A stretch of DNA of 64,000 bases from Pseudomonas allokribbensis (GTDB lineage: Bacteria; Pseudomonadota; Gammaproteobacteria; Pseudomonadales; Pseudomonadaceae), in contig NZ_CP062252.1 of the NCBI RefSeq assembly GCF_014863605.1, positions 4,225,001 to 4,289,000 on the forward strand, written 5' to 3'. This document shows, in pieces, positions 8,890 through 16,859 of the stretch (position 1 is its first letter; each line of letters opens with the position of its first letter). The position numbers and the translations under genes were made by a program. The notes under the pieces were generated by a model. It had not been told where the DNA came from, ran no database searches, and saw only the letters and a program-made list of their open reading frames with translations.

Positions 8890-9485
8890 GATCCATCCCA
8901 GGCTACCCGACAGCCTCGAAGCCATGGTTCGGAACGCCGTCGCCGCCACCCCCGACGACGCCAGCATCCAAATCATCGAAGCCGCCAGCATCGCACCCGA
9001 ACCTACTGTCCGACATCCGCACCGCCCTCGAAACAGCTCTGCAACAAGGCCCCACCCTCAAACAATTCACCAACAACCTACAATCGCCCCTGCTAGCCCA
9101 AGGCTGGTGAGGTAAACCCATCATCGTCGACAGCGAAGGCGCCGCCCAACCCGCCTAATAAAAACCATCTACCAAACCAACATGCAAAGCGCCTACATGT
9201 CCGGCCGCAAACCGCCATGGAACAAACCACCCACACCCACCCGTACTGGATGCTCATCGCCATCCTCGACAGCAAAAAACGCCCTAGCCACCGCGAACTC
9301 CATGGCCAAGTCTTCCGCCACAACGACCCCATTTGGCAAACCATCTACCCACCCGACGACTTCAACTGCCGCCTCCGGGTCATCGCCCTGACCGAAGCCG
9401 CCATCAAACGCAAAGGCTTGACCGTCTAAACCAGCCAGGGCCAACCCATCACATTCCGTCCCGACCCCGGCTTCAACCACAGGTA
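8890..9485 (+). pseudogene. Decayed Mu gpF-like phage head morphogenesis gene
   Basis: Pieces of a MuF-type minor head protein can be read in changing frames. SDIRTALETALQQGPTLKQF and the text up to LLAQGW lie at about 9000-9108. KTIYQTNMQSAYMSGR follows at about 9160-9205 after in-frame stops. Then MEQTTHTHPYWMLIAILDSK, WQTIYPPDDFNCRLRVIALT and a final RPDPGFNH reach to about 9480, with a stop after KGLTV. At least two frameshifts and several stops break it, so it cannot make a protein. It is a leftover of a Mu-like prophage. MuF genes often precede toxin genes in temperate phages, which fits the toxin that follows. Confidence 0.8.
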
Positions 9486-9595
9486 GCTCAGAAGAGCGGA
9501 GTCTCACAGACAGGGCAAAGTGCCACTCATTGCCACCCAAACCCCCACCTGTCACCCTGCACGCCGTTCAAAGGACCAGGACAAGGAGTCAAGGA

Positions 9596-10795
9596 TTGAG
9601 TGGCTACGTCCCCAACCCACCCAAGGGTTACCGCAACGCCGGCGTCGAACCCGTCGACATCAACGCCCAACACTGGGCGCAGTACAAAGACCTCCCGCCA
9701 GCACCAGACGCAAAGCCCGAAACCATGGGCTGCGTCTTTGCCAAAAGCTGCAACCTGCCCGACGGCGAAATCAACCACACCAACCCAGCTGGGTTCGTTC
9801 CCGTCGAAAAACTGGCTGACTACGGCCTATGGGCCGTGCTCGGCACGGCGGCAGCAGTTACCGCCGAAGGTACGCCACTGCAACTGGTCGGCGGTTCCGC
9901 AACCGGCAGCACCATCACCCAGCGGTTGGGCGGCTCACTTGCACTCAATCTGCTAGAGGGCGCTGGTACGTTAGCCGCCGGTGCAGTAGTAGGCACCGTC
10001 GCGCTGCTAATACCCAACACCAGCATCGCCCCCGACAGCGCCTTCTACAAAAACGATCAATACGCCACGCTCGACAGCGGTCGCACCCGCGTACGCGTCA
10101 ACGTAAAAACACTGCCCGATGGCTCCGTAAACGCATACGGCTTCTACACCGGCGGCAAAAAGGACTGGGAAAATGTCCCTGTCATCAAAGCAGAAAAGGA
10201 CGGAGAGAAATTCGTTGCCGACATAGGCAACGGCATAGGCCTCACCTGGACGCCAGCGACAAGCCCAGACGGCGTACTGGGTATTCCAGCACTAGAAGGC
10301 GCGCCCCAGCTGCCACCTGTATGGGTGTATCCACCGACAGCACAGTCGGACACACTCCTGGCCAACCCGGCACATCCCCCAGAGTTCCAGGATGCAATCA
10401 TCTGGTTCCCCGATGACGCAGGCCTAGAGCCCATCTACATCGTGCTCAGCACGCAGCTTGAGAAGAACAAACAAAAAGGCAAGGCGTTTGAAGAAGCGTC
10501 CTTCGAAGAGTTCAGCAAGACAAAACCTGAAGCCGCCCGTGAGGTCACAGTCAAAACCGACAGCGGAGTCCGTACCCGCATTGATATGATGGGCCGCGAT
10601 GCCGAAGGCAATATTTCATGCGTTGAGTGCAAATCTTCAGAAACAGCGCCGCTCACCCGCAACCAGAAACTCGGCTTTCCAGAAATTGAAAAGTCCGGCG
10701 CGACCGTCGTCGGCAAAGGCAAACCCGGCTTCACCGGAGGCACCAGAATTCCACCCACCAGAGTCGACATCATTCGACCTGACCCGACCCTCTGA
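9596..10795 (+). CDS. Pyocin_S-domain toxin with C-terminal PD-(D/E)xK nuclease-like domain
   Basis: A 399-residue protein from a TTG at 9596, chosen because AAGGAG lies 7 bases upstream; the frame stays open back to 9530 but without a ribosome-binding site. It has a short N-terminal region (SGYVPNPPKGYRNAG), a hydrophobic Ala/Gly-rich stretch (residues about 75-145), and a Pyocin_S-type beta-rich domain that ends with IIWFPDDAGLEPIYIVLS. The C-terminal toxin domain (from about residue 290) carries an Asp (RIDMMG, D330) and VECKSS (E344, K346), the pattern of restriction-endonuclease-like folds. It probably cuts nucleic acid of competitors; the export route is unknown. The next gene is the likely immunity protein. 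Confidence 0.85.
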   Translation: MSGYVPNPPKGYRNAGVEPVDINAQHWAQYKDLPPAPDAKPETMGCVFAKSCNLPDGEINHTNPAGFVPVEKLADYGLWAVLGTAAAVTAEGTPLQLVGGSATGSTITQRLGGSLALNLLEGAGTLAAGAVVGTVALLIPNTSIAPDSAFYKNDQYATLDSGRTRVRVNVKTLPDGSVNAYGFYTGGKKDWENVPVIKAEKDGEKFVADIGNGIGLTWTPATSPDGVLGIPALEGAPQLPPVWVYPPTAQSDTLLANPAHPPEFQDAIIWFPDDAGLEPIYIVLSTQLEKNKQKGKAFEEASFEEFSKTKPEAAREVTVKTDSGVRTRIDMMGRDAEGNISCVECKSSETAPLTRNQKLGFPEIEKSGATVVGKGKPGFTGGTRIPPTRVDIIRPDPTL

Positions 10796-10805
10796 GGGAG
10801 CAGAC

Positions 10806-11159
10806 ATGTCCATCACAGAAACAAAAGTCGTCGACATCATCGCAGTACCCGAGTGGGAGCCCGACAACGTCATACTTGTCATCACCGACCATCTCGAATG
10901 GGGTGACAAAGCCCAACAAGGCGAGCACCTGTTGTTGCTTCAAGAGAAGATCAACACCTACATCGCCTTCATTGAGAGCGGCGAACTGCTGGAAAGCTAC
11001 CCGCCAGCCAAAGGCAAAAGTCCGAAAATTCGCGTCAATGGCCTGTACCAACTTCCCGAGCAGGGCGAGATTTTCATTGATCGTGTTACCGAGGTGCTGA
11101 AAGGCGTGGGCATTGGAATGGAGTTTGTGCTCAAAGACGACTCAGCAATTCGGCACTAA
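10806..11159 (+). CDS. Probable immunity protein (DUF6572-like)
   Basis: A 117-residue acidic protein beginning MSITETKVVDIIAVPEWEPD. The ATG at 10806 has GAGGGAG upstream; a longer frame from 10599 merely overlaps the toxin gene. It starts 10 bp after the toxin stop codon, the usual arrangement for a toxin/immunity pair, and its small size and acidity suit binding to a basic nuclease domain. I believe this family is called DUF6572 in public databases but cannot confirm it. No catalytic motif is visible. Confidence 0.75.
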   Translation: MSITETKVVDIIAVPEWEPDNVILVITDHLEWGDKAQQGEHLLLLQEKINTYIAFIESGELLESYPPAKGKSPKIRVNGLYQLPEQGEIFIDRVTEVLKGVGIGMEFVLKDDSAIRH

Positions 11160-11192
11160 TTTGGGGGATAGGTTGAATTACGCTAGGACATT

Positions 11193-11290
11193 AATGGCTC
11201 AGCGCATCTCTCCGAAACTCAAAATTCGATCCATCTGGTTTCCTGACGACGTGGGCCTTGATCCGATTTAGATCGTGCTCAGCAGGCAAT
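11193..11290 (+). pseudogene. Remnant of a second Pyocin_S linker
   Basis: From an ATG at 11193 the frame reads to RSIWFPDDVGLDPI, then a TAG, then IVLSRQS. This repeats the toxin's own linker IIWFPDDAGLEPIYIVLSTQL, with a stop replacing the Tyr codon. It is too short to be functional and is best read as the relic of a duplicated or replaced toxin cassette downstream of the active one. Confidence 0.75.
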
Positions 11291-11435
11291 CAAAGAACCA
11301 AGGCAACAGGTGCTGCGTATAGGGTGGTCCGAAGGCATGGAAGAAAATCTTGCGACCACCCTTTTCTTCTCGCTCAACGACGAGCCAGCCAAGCGGTGAG
11401 TCGTCAACGCGATCTTTATCTCTAATCTCCAGCAC
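11268..11435 (-). CDS. Unassigned small open frame, possibly decayed
   Basis: The minus strand is open from 11468 to a TAA at 11268; the only standard start is a GTG at 11435, giving about 55 residues (VLEIRDKDRVDDSPLGWLVV, then EREEKGGRKIFFHAFGPP, ending in FDCLLSTI). Its composition looks protein-like but there is no ribosome-binding site, and the open frame begins right after the end of the gene at 11498. It may be the tail of a lost toxin or immunity gene. I do not recognise it. Confidence 0.25.
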   Translation of the reverse strand: MLEIRDKDRVDDSPLGWLVVEREEKGGRKIFFHAFGPPYTQHLLPWFFDCLLSTI

Positions 11436-11497
11436 TAAAATACGTGGATTAATTCTTTGTTGGTCACGTCAAGCTGCATCAAAAGAAGGCAGAGATA

Positions 11498-12172
11498 TCA
11501 GTTCTTGTGTCCTTTTTGATCCGAAAGCGGAAAAAATAGCTCATCCACCTGCGCCGTGACGCGCTGCACAACAGGGTCTAGCTCTTGGCCAAGGGATCTC
11601 ATTCCATCCGCCGTATCCCCCATACCTAGGTGGGCAGCCATAAACGCCACACCGCCGTGAAAAATCTGATCTCGCAGTTCATCTGACAGCTCGAGGTTCT
11701 GCTTATGCGCATGTTCAAGATTATTGAGCAATAGGGAGCGCGCATGTTGAAGAGCTTCCTCGTAATCGCGATTATTCATCTGGATCATGGCAATCAAACC
11801 CTTCGCGCGCATATAAAAATGCACGACATCTTTTGCAAGATCAGCCGGTAAGAGGTTGAGAGCTTCAGGCGCTGAATCAAAAATCGGAAACGGCGATGCT
11901 CCAATTGGAAAAATCGTTAGGTAGGGTGTTTCCGGTTTCAGCTCCAATAGCTCGTCAGCGTACTCATGTTTGAACAACGTCCAAGCAGTAGTGATCTCAG
12001 TGCGTAGGAGCATCAGCGTAGTGACCATTTTTTCCTTTTCTGCGGCTTGCTCCTTCTTTAAAGCCAGCTCGTGGGCTTTGGTTGCCCCCTTCAGCGTGAA
12101 GGCACCACCAATCAATGCGCCGACAAGGCCTGAAATCAAACTGATGTAAGCATCAGGGCTTCCCAAATCCAT
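11498..12172 (-). CDS. Hypothetical protein with N-terminal membrane segment
   Basis: A 224-residue protein. Residues about 9-28 (YISLISGLVGALIGGAFTLK) form one membrane helix with glycine zippers, followed by a charged helical stretch (KAHELALKKEQAAEKEKMVT) and a mostly helical soluble domain. No catalytic motif is visible. GC content is clearly lower than in the core genes around it, which suggests recent acquisition with the adjacent toxin remnants. Single-pass helical proteins of this layout are common beside defence or competition loci, but no function is assigned. Confidence 0.7.
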   Translation of the reverse strand: MDLGSPDAYISLISGLVGALIGGAFTLKGATKAHELALKKEQAAEKEKMVTTLMLLRTEITTAWTLFKHEYADELLELKPETPYLTIFPIGASPFPIFDSAPEALNLLPADLAKDVVHFYMRAKGLIAMIQMNNRDYEEALQHARSLLLNNLEHAHKQNLELSDELRDQIFHGGVAFMAAHLGMGDTADGMRSLGQELDPVVQRVTAQVDELFFPLSDQKGHKN

Positions 12173-12635
12173 ACGTTTCTTGCTCCAGTATTTGGTCTAG
12201 CTGGTCGATTACAGAAGCTCTATCTCGTACGATCACGGGTTAGCTCCACGTCGAGTCGCGCTCCAACATTCAGCGGGTCTTAAACGTTTTATAAAACCTG
12301 ACATTAGCATTGCGCACCAATAGATCATCTCGCAAAGCCAAGCCGACTGCTCTCATCTCAGAATTCGACCATCCCTTTAAATCCGATTAAAAGCCCAAAC
12401 CAACCATCAAGTCCAAGCTCTGCAAATCTCCCCGACGCAGCGCTAAACCATCCACATGCACCCGGCAAATGCATCAAAAACAAGACGAAAGTTTCATGGC
12501 TTTCGCTGTGTGTAAACACGACGCCGCATGCACGTTTAAATTACACCAACTGTTACGCCATAAAGGCTACAACGCCTTGCGTCGTTACCTACGCGTACGC
12601 CAGAATCCGCCGGCTTGTGCGCTTAGACCTCGGAC
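12173..12635. other. Low-GC stretch without recognisable gene
   Basis: No convincing coding frame, promoter or repeat is visible here. An open frame from 12469 to 12834 runs into the structured element downstream and reads as low-complexity translated hairpins, so it is not called as a gene. Confidence 0.5.
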
Positions 12636-12639
12636 TCTA

Positions 12640-12835
12640 TCGTTTACCTGCCACTGCCCATCAGTGGTCGGGTTTAGTAGCCCGTATGGTCTTAGTAAGT
12701 GCATGAGCCCCATTCAGTCAGGTACGTCTAGTCCTGCACTTGATGGTGGTTGTGCGCAGGGCGCTCTCGAGCGCGCCGGTCTTGCTAATTCCTCCGGTCT
12801 ACTAACCTGCGCGCAGCCGCCACCCTTCTTTTAGT
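12640..12835 (+). ncRNA. Structured non-coding element upstream of DUF6124 genes
   Basis: At least five complementary segments occur in order. CCACTG/CAGTGG lies at 12650-12666; CGGG/CCCG at 12669-12684; AAGTGCA/TGCACTT at 12697-12741; and a long outer stem GGTGG+TGCGCAGG (12745-12760) pairs with CCTGCGCGCA+CCACC (12806-12824). That outer stem encloses the near-palindrome GGCGCTCTCGAGCGCGCC. The element ends about 40 bp before the first DUF6124 start. It could be a 5' leader, an independent sRNA or a palindromic repeat element. I recall similar sequence ahead of related genes in other fluorescent pseudomonads, but not a name. Confidence 0.5.
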
Positions 12836-12872
12836 AGAGAACGGTCGCGGCCCTATTTCAGGAATTAGATAT

Positions 12873-13238
12873 ATGTTCAAGATTACGCCTAACCCTCCGG
12901 ATGCAGATCCGATCCCCTACGACGCCGCACTCGAAGCCGAAAACATAAAAACGGCCACCGAGCGAGCGATCAATCATTACCTCGATCCTGGTGCGCAGAA
13001 GACATCCAAGCCCTCGCGCAAGCCGGGCAGGATCTATCTGGTCAATCCAACAATGGATGACGAAACGCTGCTGGTCGAAGCTTGCGAAACGCTGTCGTCG
13101 GCCAGTGACATGGCCCGGGATCTCGGCAACACCGTCGATCCGTCGCAGCGCAAGGCGATGCAGATTCTGCAGCAGGTCATCATGCTGAGTGAGCTGTTGG
13201 TCAATCGTGTGCTGGATAACCATCACGTCTCGCGGTAG
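12873..13238 (+). CDS. DUF6124-family small protein (copy 1)
   Basis: A 121-residue protein, MFKITPNPPDADPIPYDAAL. It shares with the genes at 13326 and 22071 a common plan: a proline-rich start, a (D/E)RA(I/L)(N/D)(H/Y)YL(D/T/K)P motif, a (F/Y)xVN(P/S)xxxxE(T/S)L(L/V)xxA motif about 40 residues later, and a C-terminal hydrophobic helix with M(L/A)(S/G/R)E/A. There are no cysteines in catalytic arrangement and no signal peptide, so it is probably a cytosolic helical protein. The molecular role is unknown. It is followed at 88 bp by a paralogue. Confidence 0.8.
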   Translation: MFKITPNPPDADPIPYDAALEAENIKTATERAINHYLDPGAQKTSKPSRKPGRIYLVNPTMDDETLLVEACETLSSASDMARDLGNTVDPSQRKAMQILQQVIMLSELLVNRVLDNHHVSR

Positions 13239-13325
13239 TTGCCGCCTCGGTGAGGGGCTTGTCCCCTCACTGCCTGGCAGCCGTCTATAAAAATCCTCAA
13301 GCGACTCTTTTCGGAGTTCCAGTTG

Positions 13326-13685
13326 ATGTCCCAGACCGTTATTCCACCGTTAGAAGATCCGGTATCCCCGTACGAATTTCCCGATTCAAGAAAGCTTCAC
13401 GACGCCGACGAACGCGCCCTCGACTATTACCTGACACCCGCAGCCCAGATCATGGCCACGCCCTACACCCCAAACGACATGTTCATGGTCAACCCGCAAA
13501 CCGACACGGAGTCCTTGCTGGCCAACGCCTGCGAATCCCTCGCGTCAGCCACGGTCATGCTCGGTGACTTTGCCGGCCTGCTGGAAGGGCCGAACCGCAA
13601 GACCCTGTTGGGCATTGCGCAAGTCGTTATGTTGGGGGAGTTAGCGGTGAATCAGGCGTTGGAAAATGTAGAAGTAAAGCAATAA
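13326..13685 (+). CDS. DUF6124-family small protein (copy 2)
   Basis: A 119-residue protein, MSQTVIPPLEDPVSPYEFPD, with CGGAG about 10 bases ahead of the ATG. It carries the family motifs ERALDYYLTP and MVNPQTDTESLLANACESLASA and ends in a hydrophobic helix (TLLGIAQVVMLGELAVNQAL). It is a tandem paralogue of the preceding gene and probably in the same transcript, which ends at the hairpin at 13694. Function unknown. Confidence 0.8.
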   Translation: MSQTVIPPLEDPVSPYEFPDSRKLHDADERALDYYLTPAAQIMATPYTPNDMFMVNPQTDTESLLANACESLASATVMLGDFAGLLEGPNRKTLLGIAQVVMLGELAVNQALENVEVKQ

Positions 13686-13693
13686 GCGATGCT

Positions 13694-13725
13694 TTCGAAG
13701 CCAGGGTCCGCGCCCTGGCTTCGAA
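13694..13725. terminator. Hairpin between convergent DUF6124 and acyl-CoA ligase genes
   Basis: TTCGAAGCCAGGG and CCCTGGCTTCGAA form a perfect 13-bp stem with a 6-base loop, placed between two convergent transcription units. Confidence 0.7.
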
Positions 13726-13784
13726 GGCTCTGATCGATATAGAAAGTTGACACTGTGGGAGCAACGCCCCCACAGATCTTTTCC

Positions 13785-15482
13785 TCAGCCCTCGTTACCG
13801 CGCAACTCCTCGATACTGATCTCACGCATCCGGAACTTCTGGATCTTGCCCGTTACCGTCATCGGAAACTCCTCGACGAACTTGAAATGACGCGGCGTCT
13901 TGAAGTGGGCGATGCGTTCCTTGCACCACGCTTGCAGCTCTTGTTCGGTCGCGCTGTGGCCAGGATGGAATTTGATCCAGGCGACGATTTCCTCACCGTA
14001 ACGCGAGCAGGGAATGCCGATCACCTGCACGTCCGCCACCGCTGGATGGGTGAAGAAGAACTCTTCCAGTTCACGCGGGTAAATGTTCTCGCCGCCACGG
14101 ATGATCATGTCCTTGTTGCGGCCGGCGATGCAGACGTAACCCTCGTCGTTCATGCTCGCCAGGTCGCCGGTGTGCATCCAGCCTGCCGCGTCGATGGCTT
14201 CGGCGGTGGCATTCGGGTTGTTCCAGTAGCCGAGCATCACGCTATAGCCACGGGTGCACAGTTCGCCGATGGTGCCGCGCGGTACCGGGTTGCCGGCCTC
14301 GTCGATGATTTTGCTTTCGAGTTGCGGCTGAGTGCGGCCGACGGTGGTCACGCGCAGTTCCAGTTCGTCGGATGGCCCGGTCTGCAGGGACACGGGGCTG
14401 GTTTCGGTCATGCCGTAGGCGATCTGCACTTCGCTCATGTGCATTTCGCTGATGACCCGTCGCATCACCTCGATCGGGCAGGTGGCGCCGGCCATGATTC
14501 CGGTGCGCAGGGTCGACAGGTCGAACTCGGCGCGCTGCGGCTGATCGAGCATGGCGATGAACATGGTTGGCACGCCGTACAGCCCGGTGGCCTTTTCTTC
14601 GGCCACGGTACTGAGGGTCAGCAGCGGATCGAAGGCATCGTTGGGGTAAATCATCGTGCTGCCGTGGGTGATGCAGCCGAGGTTGCCCATGACCATGCCG
14701 AAGCAGTGATACAGCGGGACCGGGATCACCAGGCGATCGGCGGCGGTCAGGCCGAGGCTTTCGCCGACCATGTAACCGTTGTTGAGGATGTTGTAGTGAC
14801 TGAGGGTCGCGCCCTTGGGGAAACCGGTGGTGCCGGAGGTGTACTGGATGTTGACCGGTTGATCGAAGTGCAGGCTGTCGCTGCGTTCACGCAATTGTTC
14901 TGGAGAGACACTGGCGGCCAGATCTGCCAGTTGCGACCATGGGAGAAAACCCGAAGGCGGCTGGGGATCGAGGCTAATCAAGCCGCGCAGCTCCGGCAGG
15001 CGCTCACTGCGCAGTTCGCCGATGGATTGCTCGGCCAGCTCCGGCAGCAAGCCTTGCAACATGCCGTGATAGTTCGAAGATTTGAAGGCACCCGCACAGA
15101 CCAGCCATTGGCAACCGGATTGCTTGAGCACGTATTCCAATTCGGAACTGCGGTAGGCCGGGTTGATGTTGACCAGGATCACGCCGATCTTCGCGGTGGC
15201 GAACTGAGTGATGCACCACTGCGCGCAGTTCGGTGCCCAGATGCCGAGCCTGTCGCCGGCCTGCAAACCCAACGCCAGCAGGGCTCTGGCATGCACGTCC
15301 ACCGCGTCGGCCAGTTGCCGCCAGGTGTAACGCTGCTGCTGATGGCGCACCACCAGCGCCTCACCGTCCGGGTACTGCACGACGGTCTCGTCGAACTTCT
15401 GCCCGATGGTCATCGCCAGCAAGGCTTTGTCCTGGGAACCACGGGTGTAGCTGCGCTGCGGGTTTGCACTGGGTTGATCCAT
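13785..15482 (-). CDS. Fatty-acyl-CoA synthetase (AMP-forming ligase)
   Basis: A 565-residue ANL-superfamily enzyme starting [15 protein letters not shown]. The ATG at 15482 has AGGGG upstream; the longer frame to 15542 runs into the operator region. Signatures are the P-loop-like [18 protein letters not shown], the adenylate-binding YGMTETSP, the TGDL motif and the C-terminal catalytic Lys in [13 protein letters not shown]. It activates a carboxylic acid with ATP and CoA. Divergence from liuABCD across two LiuR-type palindromes suggests that it feeds this pathway, for example by activating isovalerate or a related branched acid; the substrate is inferred from context only. Confidence 0.92.
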   Translation of the reverse strand: MDQPSANPQRSYTRGSQDKALLAMTIGQKFDETVVQYPDGEALVVRHQQQRYTWRQLADAVDVHARALLALGLQAGDRLGIWAPNCAQWCITQFATAKIGVILVNINPAYRSSELEYVLKQSGCQWLVCAGAFKSSNYHGMLQGLLPELAEQSIGELRSERLPELRGLISLDPQPPSGFLPWSQLADLAASVSPEQLRERSDSLHFDQPVNIQYTSGTTGFPKGATLSHYNILNNGYMVGESLGLTAADRLVIPVPLYHCFGMVMGNLGCITHGSTMIYPNDAFDPLLTLSTVAEEKATGLYGVPTMFIAMLDQPQRAEFDLSTLRTGIMAGATCPIEVMRRVISEMHMSEVQIAYGMTETSPVSLQTGPSDELELRVTTVGRTQPQLESKIIDEAGNPVPRGTIGELCTRGYSVMLGYWNNPNATAEAIDAAGWMHTGDLASMNDEGYVCIAGRNKDMIIRGGENIYPRELEEFFFTHPAVADVQVIGIPCSRYGEEIVAWIKFHPGHSATEQELQAWCKERIAHFKTPRHFKFVEEFPMTVTGKIQKFRMREISIEELRGNEG

Positions 15483-15569
15483 GACGACCCCTATTGTCTT
15501 TATTAGTGGGTGTTGGACCGGAGCCATATGAGCTCCGACCATTCAGAACTGGCCCTACTCTCGCTCAAG

Positions 15570-15585
15570 TTGACGTTAACGTAAA
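15570..15585. promoter_or_regulatory. LiuR-type operator 1 before liuABCD
   Basis: TTGACGTTAACGTAAA is a near-perfect palindrome around GTTAAC and resembles the site before liuR. It lies in the 201-bp space between the divergent acyl-CoA ligase and liuA genes. Confidence 0.75.
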
Positions 15586-15613
15586 GGGTGATTGACAGCC
15601 ATTCGTCACAGGC

Positions 15614-15627
15614 TTACGTTAACGTAA
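15614..15627. promoter_or_regulatory. LiuR-type operator 2 before liuABCD
   Basis: TTACGTTAACGTAA is a perfect 14-bp palindrome whose centre lies 43 bp from that of the first site, that is four helical turns, so two dimers could bind on the same face. One site may serve each divergent promoter. Confidence 0.78.
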
Positions 15628-15683
15628 AGGTGAGAACTGAAACGCCCTTCTCCCTACCCTACAAAAAAGCCAAAAGGTGACCC

Positions 15684-16847
15684 ATGAGCTACCCATCCCT
15701 GAACTTTGCCCTCGGTGAAACCATCGACATGCTGCGCGATCAGGTTCAGTCCTTTGTCGCCAAGGAGGTCGCTCCGCGCGCCGCGCAGATCGACAGCGAC
15801 AACCTGTTCCCCGCCGATCTGTGGCGCAAGTTCGGTGACATGGGCCTGCTCGGCATCACCGTACCGGAAGAGTACGGCGGCGCGGGCCTGGGTTACCTGG
15901 CGCACGTCGTGGCGATGGAAGAAATCAGCCGCGGCTCCGCTTCCGTGGCTTTGTCCTACGGCGCCCACTCCAATCTCTGCGTGAACCAGATCAACCGCAA
16001 CGGTAACCACGAACAGAAATCCAAGTACCTGCCGAAACTGATCAGCGGCGAACACGTCGGCGCACTCGCCATGAGCGAGCCGAACGCCGGTTCCGACGTG
16101 GTCTCGATGAAACTGCGCGCCGAAAAACGCGGCGACCGCTACGTCCTCAACGGCAGCAAGACCTGGATCACCAACGGTCCCGACGCCAACACTTACGTGA
16201 TCTACGCCAAGACCGACCTGGAAAAAGGCCCCCACGGCATCACCGCGTTCATCGTCGAGCGCGACTGGAAAGGCTTCAGCCGCAGCAACAAGTTCGACAA
16301 GCTCGGCATGCGCGGTTCCAACACTTGCGAGCTGTTCTTCGACGACGTCGAAGTGCCGGAAGAAAACATCCTCGGCGTGCTCAACGGCGGCGTGAAAGTG
16401 CTGATGAGCGGCCTCGATTACGAGCGCGTCGTGCTTTCCGGTGGCCCGACCGGGATCATGCAGTCGTGCATGGACCTGATCGTGCCGTACATCCACGACC
16501 GCAAGCAGTTCGGCCAGAGCATCGGCGAATTCCAGCTGATCCAGGGCAAGGTCGCCGACATGTACACCCAGCTTAACGCCAGCCGCGCCTACCTCTACGC
16601 CGTGGCCCAGGCCTGCGAGCGCAACGAAACCACGCGCAAGGACGCCGCCGGCGTGATCCTTTACACCGCCGAACGCGCCACGCAAATGGCCCTCGACGCA
16701 ATCCAGATTCTCGGCGGTAACGGTTACATCAACGAATTCCCGGCCGGCCGTCTGCTGCGTGACGCCAAGCTGTACGAAATCGGTGCCGGTACCAGTGAGA
16801 TCCGTCGCATGCTGATCGGTCGCGAACTGTTCAACGAAACCCGCTAA
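15684..16847 (+). CDS. liuA: Isovaleryl-CoA dehydrogenase
   Basis: A 387-residue acyl-CoA dehydrogenase. The catalytic glutamate sits in [12 protein letters not shown] (E247), the non-canonical position that marks isovaleryl-CoA dehydrogenases; other signatures are [24 protein letters not shown] and the C-terminal [30 protein letters not shown]. It converts isovaleryl-CoA to 3-methylcrotonyl-CoA, reducing ETF. It opens the liuABCD operon behind two LiuR-type operators; AAAAGGTGACCC gives the ribosome-binding site. Confidence 0.96.
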   Translation: MSYPSLNFALGETIDMLRDQVQSFVAKEVAPRAAQIDSDNLFPADLWRKFGDMGLLGITVPEEYGGAGLGYLAHVVAMEEISRGSASVALSYGAHSNLCVNQINRNGNHEQKSKYLPKLISGEHVGALAMSEPNAGSDVVSMKLRAEKRGDRYVLNGSKTWITNGPDANTYVIYAKTDLEKGPHGITAFIVERDWKGFSRSNKFDKLGMRGSNTCELFFDDVEVPEENILGVLNGGVKVLMSGLDYERVVLSGGPTGIMQSCMDLIVPYIHDRKQFGQSIGEFQLIQGKVADMYTQLNASRAYLYAVAQACERNETTRKDAAGVILYTAERATQMALDAIQILGGNGYINEFPAGRLLRDAKLYEIGAGTSEIRRMLIGRELFNETR

Positions 16848-16859
16848 CCGGAGCTGTCC

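Noticed and set aside
8890-9600. Active prophage
   Set aside because: Only one broken head gene is visible; no integrase, portal, tail or lysis genes occur in the window.
12469-12834. Plus-strand open frame of 121 codons
   Set aside because: Most of it translates the structured element; no ribosome-binding site and the composition (Ser, Pro, Cys-rich) follows the hairpins rather than a protein.
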